A stretch of DNA of 64,000 nucleotides, taken from positions 62,001-126,000 of the forward strand of contig NZ_BAABJJ010000029.1 in assembly GCF_039543245.1 (NCBI RefSeq), read 5' to 3'. The notes beneath the pieces are model-generated. The model searched no databases, had not been told where the DNA came from, and saw nothing but the letters and a program-made list of their open reading frames with translations. This stretch comes from Algibacter_G agarivorans (lineage in GTDB: Bacteria > Bacteroidota > Bacteroidia > Flavobacteriales > Flavobacteriaceae). This document shows, piece by piece, positions 1-8,635 of this stretch. The stretch's first letter is position 1, and each line of letters begins with the position of its first letter. The translations under genes and the position numbers were made by a program.

Positions 1-2
1 AC

Positions 3-53
3 AATATATCTGATGCTTTAAGTGCCTTGTGGATTCGTCTTAAAGGAAAATAA
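3..53 (+). CDS. C-terminal end of an unidentified protein (cut by window edge)
   Basis: An open frame enters from the left edge and ends at a TAA at 51-53, reading NISDALSALWIRLKGK. The sequence has protein-like composition and a basic end, but it is too short to assign a family. It faces the convergent PLP-enzyme gene that ends at 107. This could also be a chance open frame. Confidence 0.4.
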   Translation, partial: NISDALSALWIRLKGK

Positions 54-106
54 AAGCCTTTCTTAAGTTTAGCTTAAAAATGTCAGCTCCATATAATTTG
101 GTGTGT

Positions 107-1312
107 TTAAGCTTCTAAAATATTTATTTCCACCATACAAGTTTTCATCATGTCATAAGTCCGTTCAATATCGGCATCTAGTCCAATAGAAAAACGAATT
201 AAACCATCGCTTAGCCCCATTTCCTTTTGTTCGTTTTCTGGGATTTCTGATGATGTTGAACTTCCCGGAGCACTAAACAAAGTTTTGTAAAAACCAAGAC
301 TTACTGCCAAATATCCTAAGTTTCTGTGCTGCATGAGTTCCATAAGTTCATTAGCTTTATCTAGAGAACCAACATCAATAGTTAGCATTCCGCCAAACCC
401 ATATTGTGTATTCATCATACTCTTGAATAACTCGTGAGATGGATGTGATTTCAAACCAGGGTAAACCGTTTTTAAACCAGCGGCTTCAAACTTTTTTGCT
501 AAAAACATACCATTTTTACTATGTTGCTGCATTCTAATATGAAGCGTTCTTAGGTTTTTTAAAATAGAAGCCGCTCGTAAACTGTCCATAGTAGAACCTA
601 ATAACATAGAGGCGCCATCATTTATATTTCGCAAATCATCTATAAATTCCTGAGCGCCACAAACTACACCGCCAACAGTGTCGCTAGAGCCATTGATGAA
701 CTTAGTTAAGCTGTGTATAACAATGTCAGCTCCTAAAACAACAGGAGATATTGATAACGGAGAAAATGTGTTGTCAACGACCAGTTTTAAACCATATCTT
801 TTTGCAATAAGGGCTAAGCCTTTTATATCCGCAACTTCTAAAAGTGGGTTGCTTACAGACTCACAATAAAGCACCTTTGTGTTTTTTGCAATAGCAGCTT
901 CAACCGCATCTAGTTTTGTAACATCAACAAAACTTGTTTCAATATTGAATCTAGGTGCGAAATTTTTTAGAAAGGCATAAGTGCCCCCATAAATAGTTCT
1001 ACTGGAAACAATATGATCGCCAGCACTACATAATTGAAGTATAACGGGAGTTATAGAACCCATTCCAGAAGCCGATACATTGGCGGTTTCCGTACCTTCC
1101 ATAGCGGCTAAAGCTTCTCCCAAATATAAGTTTGATGGTGAGGAGTGTCGGGAATATAAATAACACCCATCTGCATTGCCCTCAAAAGTATCAAACATGG
1201 TTTTTGCTGATAAAAAAGTGTAAGTTGATGAATCTGAAATAGAAGGATTAACACCTCCGAATTCACCAAAATATTGTAAATCTTGAATATTATTTGCAGG
1301 TTTAAAAGCCAT
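107..1312 (-). CDS. PLP-dependent transsulfuration-family enzyme (Cys/Met metabolism)
   Basis: This 401-residue protein belongs to the Cys/Met metabolism PLP family, which includes cystathionine gamma-synthase/lyase, methionine gamma-lyase and O-succinylhomoserine sulfhydrylase. The PLP-phosphate motif YSR is at residues 53-55, the active-site loop SGMGS near 82-86, and the Schiff-base lysine at K204 in HSLTKF. The loop reads YGGT around residue 110, where methionine gamma-lyases carry a Cys (YGCT), so a methionine lyase is less likely than a cystathionine-type or sulfhydrylase activity. It is divergent from an Lrp-type regulator, a usual pairing for amino-acid-responsive control. The exact substrate cannot be told from sequence alone. 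Confidence 0.88.
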   Translation of the reverse strand: MAFKPANNIQDLQYFGEFGGVNPSISDSSTYTFLSAKTMFDTFEGNADGCYLYSRHSSPSNLYLGEALAAMEGTETANVSASGMGSITPVILQLCSAGDHIVSSRTIYGGTYAFLKNFAPRFNIETSFVDVTKLDAVEAAIAKNTKVLYCESVSNPLLEVADIKGLALIAKRYGLKLVVDNTFSPLSISPVVLGADIVIHSLTKFINGSSDTVGGVVCGAQEFIDDLRNINDGASMLLGSTMDSLRAASILKNLRTLHIRMQQHSKNGMFLAKKFEAAGLKTVYPGLKSHPSHELFKSMMNTQYGFGGMLTIDVGSLDKANELMELMQHRNLGYLAVSLGFYKTLFSAPGSSTSSEIPENEQKEMGLSDGLIRFSIGLDADIERTYDMMKTCMVEINILEA

Positions 1313-1367
1313 GGTCTTTTTGTTTTTATTATAACAAAATTTAAAATAATTAGATTATAAAACAATG

Positions 1368-1383
1368 ATATTATTCATAATAT
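1368..1383. promoter_or_regulatory. Palindrome between the PLP enzyme and lrp-like genes
   Basis: The sequence ATATTATTCATAATAT is a perfect 7+7 inverted repeat with a 2-base centre, in the divergent intergenic region. Position and symmetry fit an operator for the adjacent Lrp/AsnC regulator. The AT-rich composition makes chance palindromes common. Confidence 0.35.
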
Positions 1384-1470
1384 GAAAATAAAACTGCTAT
1401 TTATTAAATCATTAGATTATTATATGTTATTTTTATCGATAACAGGCGTTTCAACGAAAAATTTTCAACT

Positions 1471-1929
1471 ATGGTATTTGATGCAACAGACAAAAAACTA
1501 CTTGAGTATCTTCAGAAGGATAGCAAACAAACCAATAAAGAACTTTCAAATAAATTAGGACTTTCAGTAACTGCAGTATATGAACGTATTAAAAAATTAG
1601 AAAAAGAAGGTTTTATAAACGGATATATTGCCTTAGTAAACAAAGAAAAAATTGATAAAAATTTTATAGTTTTTTGCCATATAAAATTGGTGCAGCATAG
1701 CCAAGATTATGTAGTTAGTTTTGAAAAAGAAGTTAAAAGATTAAATGAAGTGCTAGAATGTTATCATATTAGTGGCGATTACGACTATCTGTTAAAGGTA
1801 TTAGTAAAAGATATGGTAGCTTTTAGAGCGTTTATGGTAAAAAAACTGACAACCATTAATCATATTGGAAGCACACACAGCATGTTTGTTATAAATGAAG
1901 TGAAACATACTACAGCAATTAGTTTTTAA
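1471..1929 (+). CDS. Lrp/AsnC-family transcriptional regulator
   Basis: This 152-residue protein has the classic two-part layout. An N-terminal winged helix-turn-helix spans about residues 5-60 (DKKLLEYLQKDSKQTNKELS followed by GLSVTAVYERIKKLEKEGFI). A C-terminal RAM ligand-binding domain spans about 70-145, with the CYHISGDYDYLLKV signature. It probably senses an amino acid and controls the divergent PLP enzyme. Its stop is followed immediately by the ATG of the next gene with no spacer, so the two are probably co-transcribed. Confidence 0.92.
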   Translation: MVFDATDKKLLEYLQKDSKQTNKELSNKLGLSVTAVYERIKKLEKEGFINGYIALVNKEKIDKNFIVFCHIKLVQHSQDYVVSFEKEVKRLNEVLECYHISGDYDYLLKVLVKDMVAFRAFMVKKLTTINHIGSTHSMFVINEVKHTTAISF

Positions 1930-2556
1930 ATGAATTCAATCCGATATAAAAGTTTAGAGTTTTTTATTATTTTTATTTTAGTGCCGGTCAGTTTTGCTTT
2001 AAACTTTTCACCATGGATAAAATTAGTTATAGGTGGTATTGGGTTTTTATATGTTGTATATGTTTTACTAAAAGTAGAAAATGAAAAATTAAAAATAGCC
2101 CCCAATTTAAATTGGAAACTATTCTGGAAAGAAACATTTGTAAAAGGTGTTGTAATTGTAATTCTTACAACCCTTTTTGTTTGGATAACAGATAAAGAGA
2201 CACTTTTTAATGTACTGTTAAATAAACCCAAACTTTGGGTTTTTATATTATTTCTATATAGTCTCTTTTCAGTCTATCCTCAAGAATTAATTTTTAGAAC
2301 ATTTTATTTTAAACGGTATCATAACCTCTTTAAAAACAAAGGGTTTCTAGTTTTTTTAAATGCTATTGTATTTGCTTTAGGACACCTGTTTTTTAAAAAT
2401 AGTTTAGTCATTATATTAACATTTTTAGGTGGATTATTATTCGCTTTCACTTATAATAAAACACAATCCACCCTTTTGGTATCCATAGAACACGCTATTT
2501 ATGGGTGTTGGTTATTTACGGTTGGCATGGGAGTCATGCTCGGTTTTCCTACATGA
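1930..2556 (+). CDS. CPBP-family intramembrane metalloprotease (CAAX/Abi type)
   Basis: This 208-residue multi-pass membrane protein has the three motifs of CPBP/Abi proteases in order: QELIFR (118-123), FxxxH at F148-H152, and the late histidine H188 in EHAIYG. The first motif normally starts with two glutamates. Here the first is glutamine, so one presumed catalytic residue is altered while E119, R123, H152 and H188 remain. Family members act as prenyl-protein proteases, bacteriocin immunity factors or regulators. The target is unknown. It directly abuts the lrp-like gene. Confidence 0.8.
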   Translation: MNSIRYKSLEFFIIFILVPVSFALNFSPWIKLVIGGIGFLYVVYVLLKVENEKLKIAPNLNWKLFWKETFVKGVVIVILTTLFVWITDKETLFNVLLNKPKLWVFILFLYSLFSVYPQELIFRTFYFKRYHNLFKNKGFLVFLNAIVFALGHLFFKNSLVIILTFLGGLLFAFTYNKTQSTLLVSIEHAIYGCWLFTVGMGVMLGFPT

Positions 2557-2656
2557 CTTATCGATGAATTTTAATTTAAAGTTATATAATCTTACGAGGA
2601 TAAAATCTTTTTACTATTTTAGAGCAGCTATTATTAACCAAAAATCAAATTAAAAC

Positions 2657-3175
2657 ATGAAAAAATTAGGACCTATTATTTTAGGATTCATTATTGGAGC
2701 TGTATTAACGTATTATTTTTGTCCCCGACCAAGTGACGATATGTACACTATGGATATAGAGAAAGCGGTGCCTAAAGACACCATATCTGTTGTTGAAGCC
2801 AAAATATTGAGTAAAAATTGGGAAAATAATAACGTTACTGAAATAGATTCTACTATTGAAATTGAAGGCTCAAGAAAAAAAATACGTTCTGTATGGTGGT
2901 CTCTAAAGGATGTTAATGACTATTTAGCTTACGCTAAAGCCAAATCAGATACTTTAGGGTATAATATGACTGGGATTCGCGTGTATTTAGGTAACTATGG
3001 TAAAAATTCAAACCCAATTAAAAAGAATAGAAATACGATGTTTATTGTGCCAACTGGGCCTAAAAATAATTCTAAAGCTAGTAGTTTAAATGTATTTTTG
3101 CCACCAAAAGATACTGATATTCCTGCACCGCCCTTGAATAATGGAGGCGGAGGTGATGGAAACTATCCACAATAG
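2657..3175 (+). CDS. Hypothetical single-pass membrane protein
   Basis: The 172-residue product has one N-terminal hydrophobic helix (about residues 4-20) containing small residues, then a soluble region with charged and aromatic stretches around 65-115, and a Pro/Gly/Asn-rich C-terminal tail. I do not recognise a family. It lies 12 bp upstream of a membrane protein and a histidine kinase in the same direction, so it may be part of that sensory module. A TATTTTAG sequence upstream resembles the -7 element. Confidence 0.65.
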   Translation: MKKLGPIILGFIIGAVLTYYFCPRPSDDMYTMDIEKAVPKDTISVVEAKILSKNWENNNVTEIDSTIEIEGSRKKIRSVWWSLKDVNDYLAYAKAKSDTLGYNMTGIRVYLGNYGKNSNPIKKNRNTMFIVPTGPKNNSKASSLNVFLPPKDTDIPAPPLNNGGGGDGNYPQ

Positions 3176-3186
3176 TAATACATTTT

Positions 3187-3891
3187 TTGGAAGAATTCTT
3201 ATTTGAACATAGAACTGAAATAACTAGAGTTGTTGAATTCATGGCAGCTATAACTGGGATTGTACTTTTTAAAAAATATAAACATACTAATGCAAAGTAT
3301 TTTATATTTTTTTTAATATATCTTTCTCTAGGCGATTTTGGTAATACTTACACCAAGTATGTAAAAAATGATGGTTTTTTTAATTTTTTAGAAGGAACAG
3401 TATTCGAGAAAAACTATTGGTGGTCAACTTTGTTTTGGAAAATAGGTGCCATTTTATTTTTTGCTTACTATTATAATAAAATATTAAGCAATAAAAAATT
3501 TAAAATAATTATTAAATTTATTGGTTTTATTTTCTTTGTTTTTTCTTTTGTTTATATTCTTTTAAATTGGGACGAATATTTTATAAGATATTTCCCAGCC
3601 ATAAGTATTTTTGGTGCTTTTATCATATTTATGTGCACAGTATTTTATTTTATTGAAGTTTTACAAAGTAATAAAATATTAATTTTTTATAAATCATTGA
3701 ATTTTTATATCAGTTTTGCCATTTTTATTTGGTGGTTAATTATAACACCTATTGTTTTTTTTGATATTTATTTGCTTAATAGAGATATTAATTATATTCA
3801 ATTAAGGTATTTTATTTATTTATTAGCTAACATAATAATGTATTCAACCTTTACATTTGCTTTAATATGGTGCAGACCACAGAACGATTAG
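3187..3891 (+). CDS. Multi-pass membrane protein, likely sensory partner of the next kinase
   Basis: The product of about 234 residues has six or seven hydrophobic helices and short loops, with no recognised catalytic motif. The first possible start is TTG at 3187. An in-frame ATG at 3241 would give a shorter form that still keeps most helices. Its 3' end overlaps the histidine kinase gene by 25 bp, which implies translational coupling. A membrane receptor domain encoded separately from a kinase with a single helix would be a plausible arrangement. Function is otherwise unknown. Confidence 0.7.
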   Translation: MEEFLFEHRTEITRVVEFMAAITGIVLFKKYKHTNAKYFIFFLIYLSLGDFGNTYTKYVKNDGFFNFLEGTVFEKNYWWSTLFWKIGAILFFAYYYNKILSNKKFKIIIKFIGFIFFVFSFVYILLNWDEYFIRYFPAISIFGAFIIFMCTVFYFIEVLQSNKILIFYKSLNFYISFAIFIWWLIITPIVFFDIYLLNRDINYIQLRYFIYLLANIIMYSTFTFALIWCRPQND

Positions 3892-4667
3892 CTAGTACAG
3901 CTTCTGAACGTTATTTATTAGTGTATATGATAGCCGTTTTGGTTATTGTAACCACTTTGGTTATTGTGTTTTTTGTTGTGTTTTTAAAACGAAAAAACAA
4001 ATTACTCGAAGATAGAATAAAACAGCAACAAGCTTTTGAAGCAGAAATTGCTCAAGCTCAAACCGAAACCCAAGAACAAACGCTAAAAAATATTGGTTGG
4101 GAGTTGCATGATAATGTGGGGCAGTTATTGTCTTTTGCTAGTATGCAATTGAGTATTTTAAAAATGCAGGTTGAAGATGATGTTAAGGAAAAGTTTAAAG
4201 ACACCTCTGATGCGCTTAAGGAAAGTTTGTCTGAAGTTCGGGCACTTTCAAAAACCTTAAACAATGAAGTGGTTTTAAATATTGGTTTTGAAAAGTCAAT
4301 TACCAATGAGTTGAATCGTTTAAAGAAGATGAAATTTACTTCGGCCGAATTAAAAATAATAGGAGATCAGGTTGAATTTTCTAATAGAAAGCATGAGATT
4401 ATTGTTTTTAGGATTATTCAAGAATTTCTTTCTAATTCGGTTAAATATTCCGAAGCTAAAAACTTGAATATTACTTTAGATTACCAACCAGAAAAATTAA
4501 TTATAACAGCCAAGGATGATGGTAAAGGTTTTGATGTCAATGAAGTGGAAAAAGGCTCAGGTTTAATTAACATGAAGAGTAGAGCTGCTTTAATTAACGC
4601 GACTTTAGATTTATCTTCTAAACCAAGTGAAGGTGTTGAACTTGTATTAGATTATCCTTTAACTTGA
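3867..4667 (+). CDS. Sensor histidine kinase (HisKA_3 / NarL-LytS type)
   Basis: This 266-residue protein has one transmembrane helix at about residues 18-40. A HisKA_3 dimerisation domain follows with the phospho-acceptor H81 in WELHDNVGQ. The ATPase domain has an N-box-like EFLSNSVKYS, the D-box DDGKGFD, and the G-box GSGLINM. It has no periplasmic sensing domain of its own, which fits the overlapping upstream membrane protein acting as sensor. The usual LuxR-type response-regulator partner is not next to it, so it is an orphan in this window. Confidence 0.88.
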   Translation: MVQTTERLASTASERYLLVYMIAVLVIVTTLVIVFFVVFLKRKNKLLEDRIKQQQAFEAEIAQAQTETQEQTLKNIGWELHDNVGQLLSFASMQLSILKMQVEDDVKEKFKDTSDALKESLSEVRALSKTLNNEVVLNIGFEKSITNELNRLKKMKFTSAELKIIGDQVEFSNRKHEIIVFRIIQEFLSNSVKYSEAKNLNITLDYQPEKLIITAKDDGKGFDVNEVEKGSGLINMKSRAALINATLDLSSKPSEGVELVLDYPLT

Positions 4668-4684
4668 TTTTTACATGATTTGTC

Positions 4685-4780
4685 ATTTCGACTCTAGGAG
4701 AAATCGCATCAGTATTTGACATGTTTAGTTTTAATGATGAGATGTCTCAATCGTACCTCATTTCGACAAGACAAGTATAC
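4685..4780. repeat. Flavobacterial intergenic short repeat (TCATTTCGAC type)
   Basis: Two similar words, GTCATTTCGACTCTAGGAG near 4683 and CCTCATTTCGACAAGACAAG near 4757, lie in the gap between convergent genes. Such short repeats are common between genes in Flavobacteriaceae. No protein or clear terminator was seen here. Confidence 0.45.
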
Positions 4781-4781
4781 T

Positions 4782-6161
4782 CTATCCAAAATACTTAAAA
4801 CCCCTTTTTAATAACTTCATTTTCCCTTTGTAAGGCGGATATCTAAACGAAGGGTCAAGCCAATTGCCACGTTTTATAATGGACTTTGTGTTCGAGAATG
4901 AATCAAAACCATGTTTGCCGTGGTAATTTCCCATACCACTGGCACCAACACCCCCAAAAGGTAATTTGTGATTTCCAAAATGAATCAGTAAATCATTAAT
5001 TACACCACCACCAAAACTGTATTTTTTAATGGTTTCTTCAATAAATGATGTGTTTTTTGAAAAGACATAAAGCGATAATGGTTTTTCTAAATTCCAAATG
5101 ATTTTTTCAATATCTTCTTCAGTTTCGAAAGTCAATATTGGTAAAATAGGACCGCATATTTCTTCTTGCATTAATTTGCTTTCTAAACTAGGTTCATCAA
5201 CTAAAGTAGGGGATATATAACAATTATTTACATCAATGTCACCACCAAAAACGATATTTGAATCTTTCAATAATTCAGAAAGTCTTGATGTATTTTTCTC
5301 ATTTATAATTCTTGGAAAGTCTGCTGATTCTTTTGGATTATTGCCGTATCGTTTAATAATTTCAGTTTTTAAAGCATCAATAAGTTCCTGTTTAATATTA
5401 GATTTAGTAATAACATAATCTGGTGCAATACAGGTTTGCCCACCATTTAAAAATTTCCCCCAAACCAATCGTCTGGCTACCAGTTTTAAATTCACCGAAT
5501 CATCAATAATACAAGGCGATTTCCCACCTAGTTCTAAAGTAACAGGTGTTAAGTATTTCGCAGCTGCCTTAGCTACAATTTTACCAACTTTTGTACTTCC
5601 AGTAAAGAAGATATAATCCCATTTATGTGCTAATAATTCAGTTGAAGTTTCAAGACCACCTTCAATAGAAATTGCTATTTTTTCAGGAAAAACGTTTTTT
5701 ATTATTTGAGTAATTACTTTTGAAGTATGCACTGTTAATTCACTTGGCTTCAAGATTACAGTGTTGCCTGCAGCAATTGCCATAATTAAAGGGTCTAAAG
5801 CTAATAGGAAAGGGTAATTCCATGGTGCAATTATTAGTACAGAACCATAAGGCTCTTTATATATGTAATCCTTTGATGGAAACGTTAATAATGAAGATGT
5901 AACACGTTTTGGCTTAGTCCATTTTTTTAGGTTTTTTATGGCTAAATTCAATTCAGAAATAACAAGTCCAAATTCACTTAGGTACGTTTCAAATTCAGAT
6001 TTCTTAAAGTCTTTATTTAAAGCATCAATTACGGCTTGTTCATTGGCAATAATTTCGACTTTTAGGGCTTTTAAAAGTGATAATCTATAAGCAATATCTT
6101 TTGTTTTTTGGGATTTAAAAAATTGGCGTTGATTATTAATTATGTCAGGTATCGTATTCAA
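4782..6161 (-). CDS. Aldehyde dehydrogenase family protein
   Basis: This 459-residue NAD(P)-dependent aldehyde dehydrogenase is about the length of class-3/fatty-aldehyde types, which have a shorter N-terminus than class 1/2. Catalytic residues are visible: N115 in APWNYP, the cofactor loop FFTGST (185-190), general base E210 in LELGGKSP, and nucleophile C244 in GGQTC. The C-terminal PFGGVGASGMGNYHG motif is also typical of this branch. It oxidises aldehydes to acids. The physiological substrate, possibly a long-chain or aromatic aldehyde, is inferred only from subfamily resemblance. Confidence 0.92.
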   Translation of the reverse strand: MNTIPDIINNQRQFFKSQKTKDIAYRLSLLKALKVEIIANEQAVIDALNKDFKKSEFETYLSEFGLVISELNLAIKNLKKWTKPKRVTSSLLTFPSKDYIYKEPYGSVLIIAPWNYPFLLALDPLIMAIAAGNTVILKPSELTVHTSKVITQIIKNVFPEKIAISIEGGLETSTELLAHKWDYIFFTGSTKVGKIVAKAAAKYLTPVTLELGGKSPCIIDDSVNLKLVARRLVWGKFLNGGQTCIAPDYVITKSNIKQELIDALKTEIIKRYGNNPKESADFPRIINEKNTSRLSELLKDSNIVFGGDIDVNNCYISPTLVDEPSLESKLMQEEICGPILPILTFETEEDIEKIIWNLEKPLSLYVFSKNTSFIEETIKKYSFGGGVINDLLIHFGNHKLPFGGVGASGMGNYHGKHGFDSFSNTKSIIKRGNWLDPSFRYPPYKGKMKLLKRGFKYFG

Positions 6162-6202
6162 TTACTAAAGCTTTTTTCTAAAGGTATTCAAATTATACCA
6201 AT

Positions 6203-6901
6203 TTAAACTAAACAAGCATTCCAAATGGCATCATTTGGTAAAGGCGCATCAACTGAAATGGGTTCTTTTTTTACGGGATGAATAAATTCTATATGTCTGG
6301 CATGTAAACTGATGCTGGCATCTTTATTACTTCTATCAAAACCATATTTTAAATCGCCTTTAATTGGGGATCCTATATTAGATAATTGTACACGTATTTG
6401 GTGATGTCTGCCCGTTTCTAAGTTGATTTCGAGTACATAATAATTATCTAATTTTTTGATGACTTTATAATGAAGAATCGCTTTTTTGCTTTCGGAAACT
6501 TCTTTAGAATATGCTTTTGATTTATTATTTTTAGGGTTCTTTTTCAACCAATTAATTAAGGTGTCTTCTGTCTTTGGTGGCTCATTTTTTACAATGGCCC
6601 AATATGTTTTCTTTATATCTTTTGAAAGGAATAATTTGTTTAGCCTAGGTAAAACTTTACTTGTTTTTGCAAAAATAACAAGACCAGTTGTTGGTCTATC
6701 TAATCTGTGAACGGTTCCTAAATAGACATTACCTGGTTTTTTGTATTTGTCTTTGATATATTCTTTTACGACGTCGCTTAGGGGTTTGTCTCCCGTTTTA
6801 TCGCCTTGAACAATATCACCAGCGCGTTTGTTTACTATGATGATGTGATTGTCTTCAAATAAAACATGTAAATTAGATTTGTTAGACAATATTTTAGACA
6901 T
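6203..6901 (-). CDS. RluA-family pseudouridine synthase
   Basis: This 232-residue protein has the RluA catalytic motif HRLDRPTTGLV with the nucleophilic aspartate at D68, followed by FAKT. Further conserved features are LETGRHHQIRVQL and the late SLHARHIEF block. It would convert uridines in rRNA or tRNA to pseudouridine. The short N-terminus lacks an S4 RNA-binding domain, as in RluA/TruC-like members. It lies on the same strand as panB but is separated from it by the four-helix-bundle gene. Confidence 0.92.
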   Translation of the reverse strand: MSKILSNKSNLHVLFEDNHIIIVNKRAGDIVQGDKTGDKPLSDVVKEYIKDKYKKPGNVYLGTVHRLDRPTTGLVIFAKTSKVLPRLNKLFLSKDIKKTYWAIVKNEPPKTEDTLINWLKKNPKNNKSKAYSKEVSESKKAILHYKVIKKLDNYYVLEINLETGRHHQIRVQLSNIGSPIKGDLKYGFDRSNKDASISLHARHIEFIHPVKKEPISVDAPLPNDAIWNACLV

Positions 6902-7319
6902 TCTTAGATTAGTTAGATTATTAGAATTTTAGAGTCGATTTAAACTTAGAAATCATTTTAATGATTTCTTGTAATTCTGAAATTGTATTCTCCAATTCTG
7001 AATTGGTTATAAAATTTAAATCATTAGATATCAATAGCTGCGTTTCAATTTCATAAGTAGATCCTAAAGTTATTTGTAAAAATCTAGAAAAATCTTTATT
7101 AGAGCTTCTTGAAGAGTCTTCTGCTATATTTGAAGGAATAGATACAGAAGCCCGTCTTAGTTGATTTGTAATTCCAAATTTTTCAGAATCAGGAAAATTT
7201 GAGGTGATAGAATAAATTTTTGAACAAAATAATCTACTTCGTTTCCAAATTTCCAATTCTTTAAATCTGTGCATAAAATATTTTGTATAAAGGAGTCTAA
7301 TCTTCTAAAAATCTAAGAA
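6902..7319. mobile_element. Candidate cassette: four-helix-bundle gene with imperfect terminal inverted repeats
   Basis: The gene at 6921-7274 is bordered by related AT-rich ends. The left end (6902-6935) begins CTTAGATTAGTTAGATTATT and ends TTTTAGAGTC. The reverse complement of the right end (about 7291-7319) reads CTTAGATTTTTAGAAGATTA then GACTC. The match is imperfect, and no transposase is present. If real, the unit is about 420 bp. Confidence 0.35.
6921..7274 (-). CDS. Four-helix bundle protein (23S rRNA intervening-sequence / S23 family)
   Basis: The 117-residue protein shows the family pattern: FKELEIWKRSRLF at the start, the LRRASVSIPSNIAE motif in the middle, then EIETQLLI and a final helix. 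Members form pentameric four-helix bundles. They were first found inside 23S rRNA intervening sequences but also occur as free-standing genes in Bacteroidota. The biochemical role is unknown. Here it lies between rluA-like and panB genes, with similar AT-rich sequence at both ends in opposite orientation. Confidence 0.88.
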   Translation of the reverse strand: MHRFKELEIWKRSRLFCSKIYSITSNFPDSEKFGITNQLRRASVSIPSNIAEDSSRSSNKDFSRFLQITLGSTYEIETQLLISNDLNFITNSELENTISELQEIIKMISKFKSTLKF

Positions 7320-7326
7320 GTCTAGA

Positions 7327-8145
7327 TTAATATTGTTCACTCTCATTAGGGAAATCTTGTGTTTTTACGTCTTCTACATATTGAGAAATGGCAGTTGTCA
7401 TTTCTTCATATAAATGCAAGTACCGACGCAAAAAACGTGGATTGAATTCATGTGTCATACCAAGCATATCATGTAAAACCAATACTTGTCCATCTACATC
7501 TGGACCAGCACCAATACCAATGATAGGGATACTTACGCTCTCAGCTACTTGTTTAGCTAATTTAGCGGGTATTTTTTCTAATACAATGGCAAAACAACCT
7601 ACTTTTTCTAGCATTTTGGCATCTAAAATTAAATCTTCTGCTTCTTGTTCTTCTTTGGCACGAACGGTATAAGTTCCAAATTTATATATGGATTGGGGTG
7701 TTAAACCTAAATGCCCCATAACAGGAATGCCAGCTTTTAAAATACGTTTTATGGATTCCTTAATTTCACGCCCGCCTTCAACTTTAACAGAGTGTGCGCC
7801 ACTTTCTTTCATGATTCTAATTGCAGAACGTAAAGCTTCTTTCGGGTCGCTTTGATAACTTCCAAAAGGTAAGTCTACTACTACTAAGCATCTATCAATG
7901 GCACGAATTACCGAAGATGCATGATAAATCATTTGGTCTAATGTAATTGGTAATGTGGTTTCATGTCCAGCCATTACATTACTCGCAGAATCACCCACAA
8001 GAATAACATCTATCCCAGCACCATCAACAATTTTTGCCATAGTATAATCATAGGCAGTAAGCATAGATATTTTTTCGCCATTGGCTTTCATATCTACTAA
8101 TGTTTTTACGGTAACTCGTTTATATTCTTTTTTGGCTACAGACAT
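7327..8145 (-). CDS. panB: 3-methyl-2-oxobutanoate hydroxymethyltransferase
   Basis: This 272-residue protein is PanB, the first enzyme of pantothenate (coenzyme A) synthesis. It transfers a hydroxymethyl group from methylene-tetrahydrofolate to 2-oxoisovalerate. The signature blocks are MLTAYDYTMA, the metal-binding VGDSASNV, GHETTLPITLDQM, DLPFGSYQ, VKVEGG and MGHLGLTPQS, as well as IGIGAGPDVDGQVLV. Length matches the family (about 265-275). It is probably co-transcribed with the downstream pseudouridine synthase. Confidence 0.96.
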   Translation of the reverse strand: MSVAKKEYKRVTVKTLVDMKANGEKISMLTAYDYTMAKIVDGAGIDVILVGDSASNVMAGHETTLPITLDQMIYHASSVIRAIDRCLVVVDLPFGSYQSDPKEALRSAIRIMKESGAHSVKVEGGREIKESIKRILKAGIPVMGHLGLTPQSIYKFGTYTVRAKEEQEAEDLILDAKMLEKVGCFAIVLEKIPAKLAKQVAESVSIPIIGIGAGPDVDGQVLVLHDMLGMTHEFNPRFLRRYLHLYEEMTTAISQYVEDVKTQDFPNESEQY

Positions 8146-8356
8146 GTTTCTTTTAGTTTTGTTTGCGTGTAAAAATACTAAATTAAGAAGATACTTTTTG
8201 AGTTTTCTTTATGGCCAACTTTTAATGCTGGTTATCAGTTGTTTTGGTTTGTAATTTCTGAATTAACATGAATTGAAGACGTATTACGTCTCGTAAAGAC
8301 ACAAAGCGTTGCGGATAGAAATGGTGTCTTGTTTTTTACATGACTTAGCGGACAGG

Positions 8357-8448
8357 TGCGCAAGGGATTGAACGGCATGTTTGAGCTCCCCGACTTTTTT
8401 AGGAGGGAGCGAGTAGAGAAAGCCCGACCCTTGTGGTTGCGCCCAAAA
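8357..8448 (+). repeat. Structured intergenic repeat, copy A
   Basis: This segment closely matches 21912-22000 in the same orientation. Shared blocks are TGCGCAAGGGATTGAACGG, TTTGAGCTCCCCGAC, AGGAGGGAGCGAGTAG, GAAAGCC and TGCGCCCAAAA. It can fold with an outer stem GCGCAA/TTGCGC and an inner stem GCTCCC/GGGAGC. It lies in the 490-bp gap before dnaK, where I see no gene. It may be a conserved RNA element or a dispersed repeat, and comparison with the Rfam Flavo-1 model would be informative. Confidence 0.6.
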
Positions 8449-8635
8449 GAAAAAACAGACAGAAGACGGATGACAGAAGTCCAAAGTTTGATTGCGCATG
8501 AGTGAGACTGTAAACTGAGACTGTGACTGAAAACTAAAAATATGACACTGTGTCAGCATTTTTGAGTTGGCATAAAGATTGACTTATAGAACTTGAAATT
8601 AAAAATGAACATTCAACACAATAAAAAAATATATT

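Noticed and set aside
107..1312. Methionine gamma-lyase as a specific name for the PLP enzyme
   Set aside because: The Cys typical of methionine gamma-lyases in the YGCT loop is Gly here, so only the family-level call is kept.
8284..8559. Minus-strand frame of 91 codons before dnaK
   Set aside because: It runs straight through structured repeat copy A, has low-complexity composition and resembles no protein.
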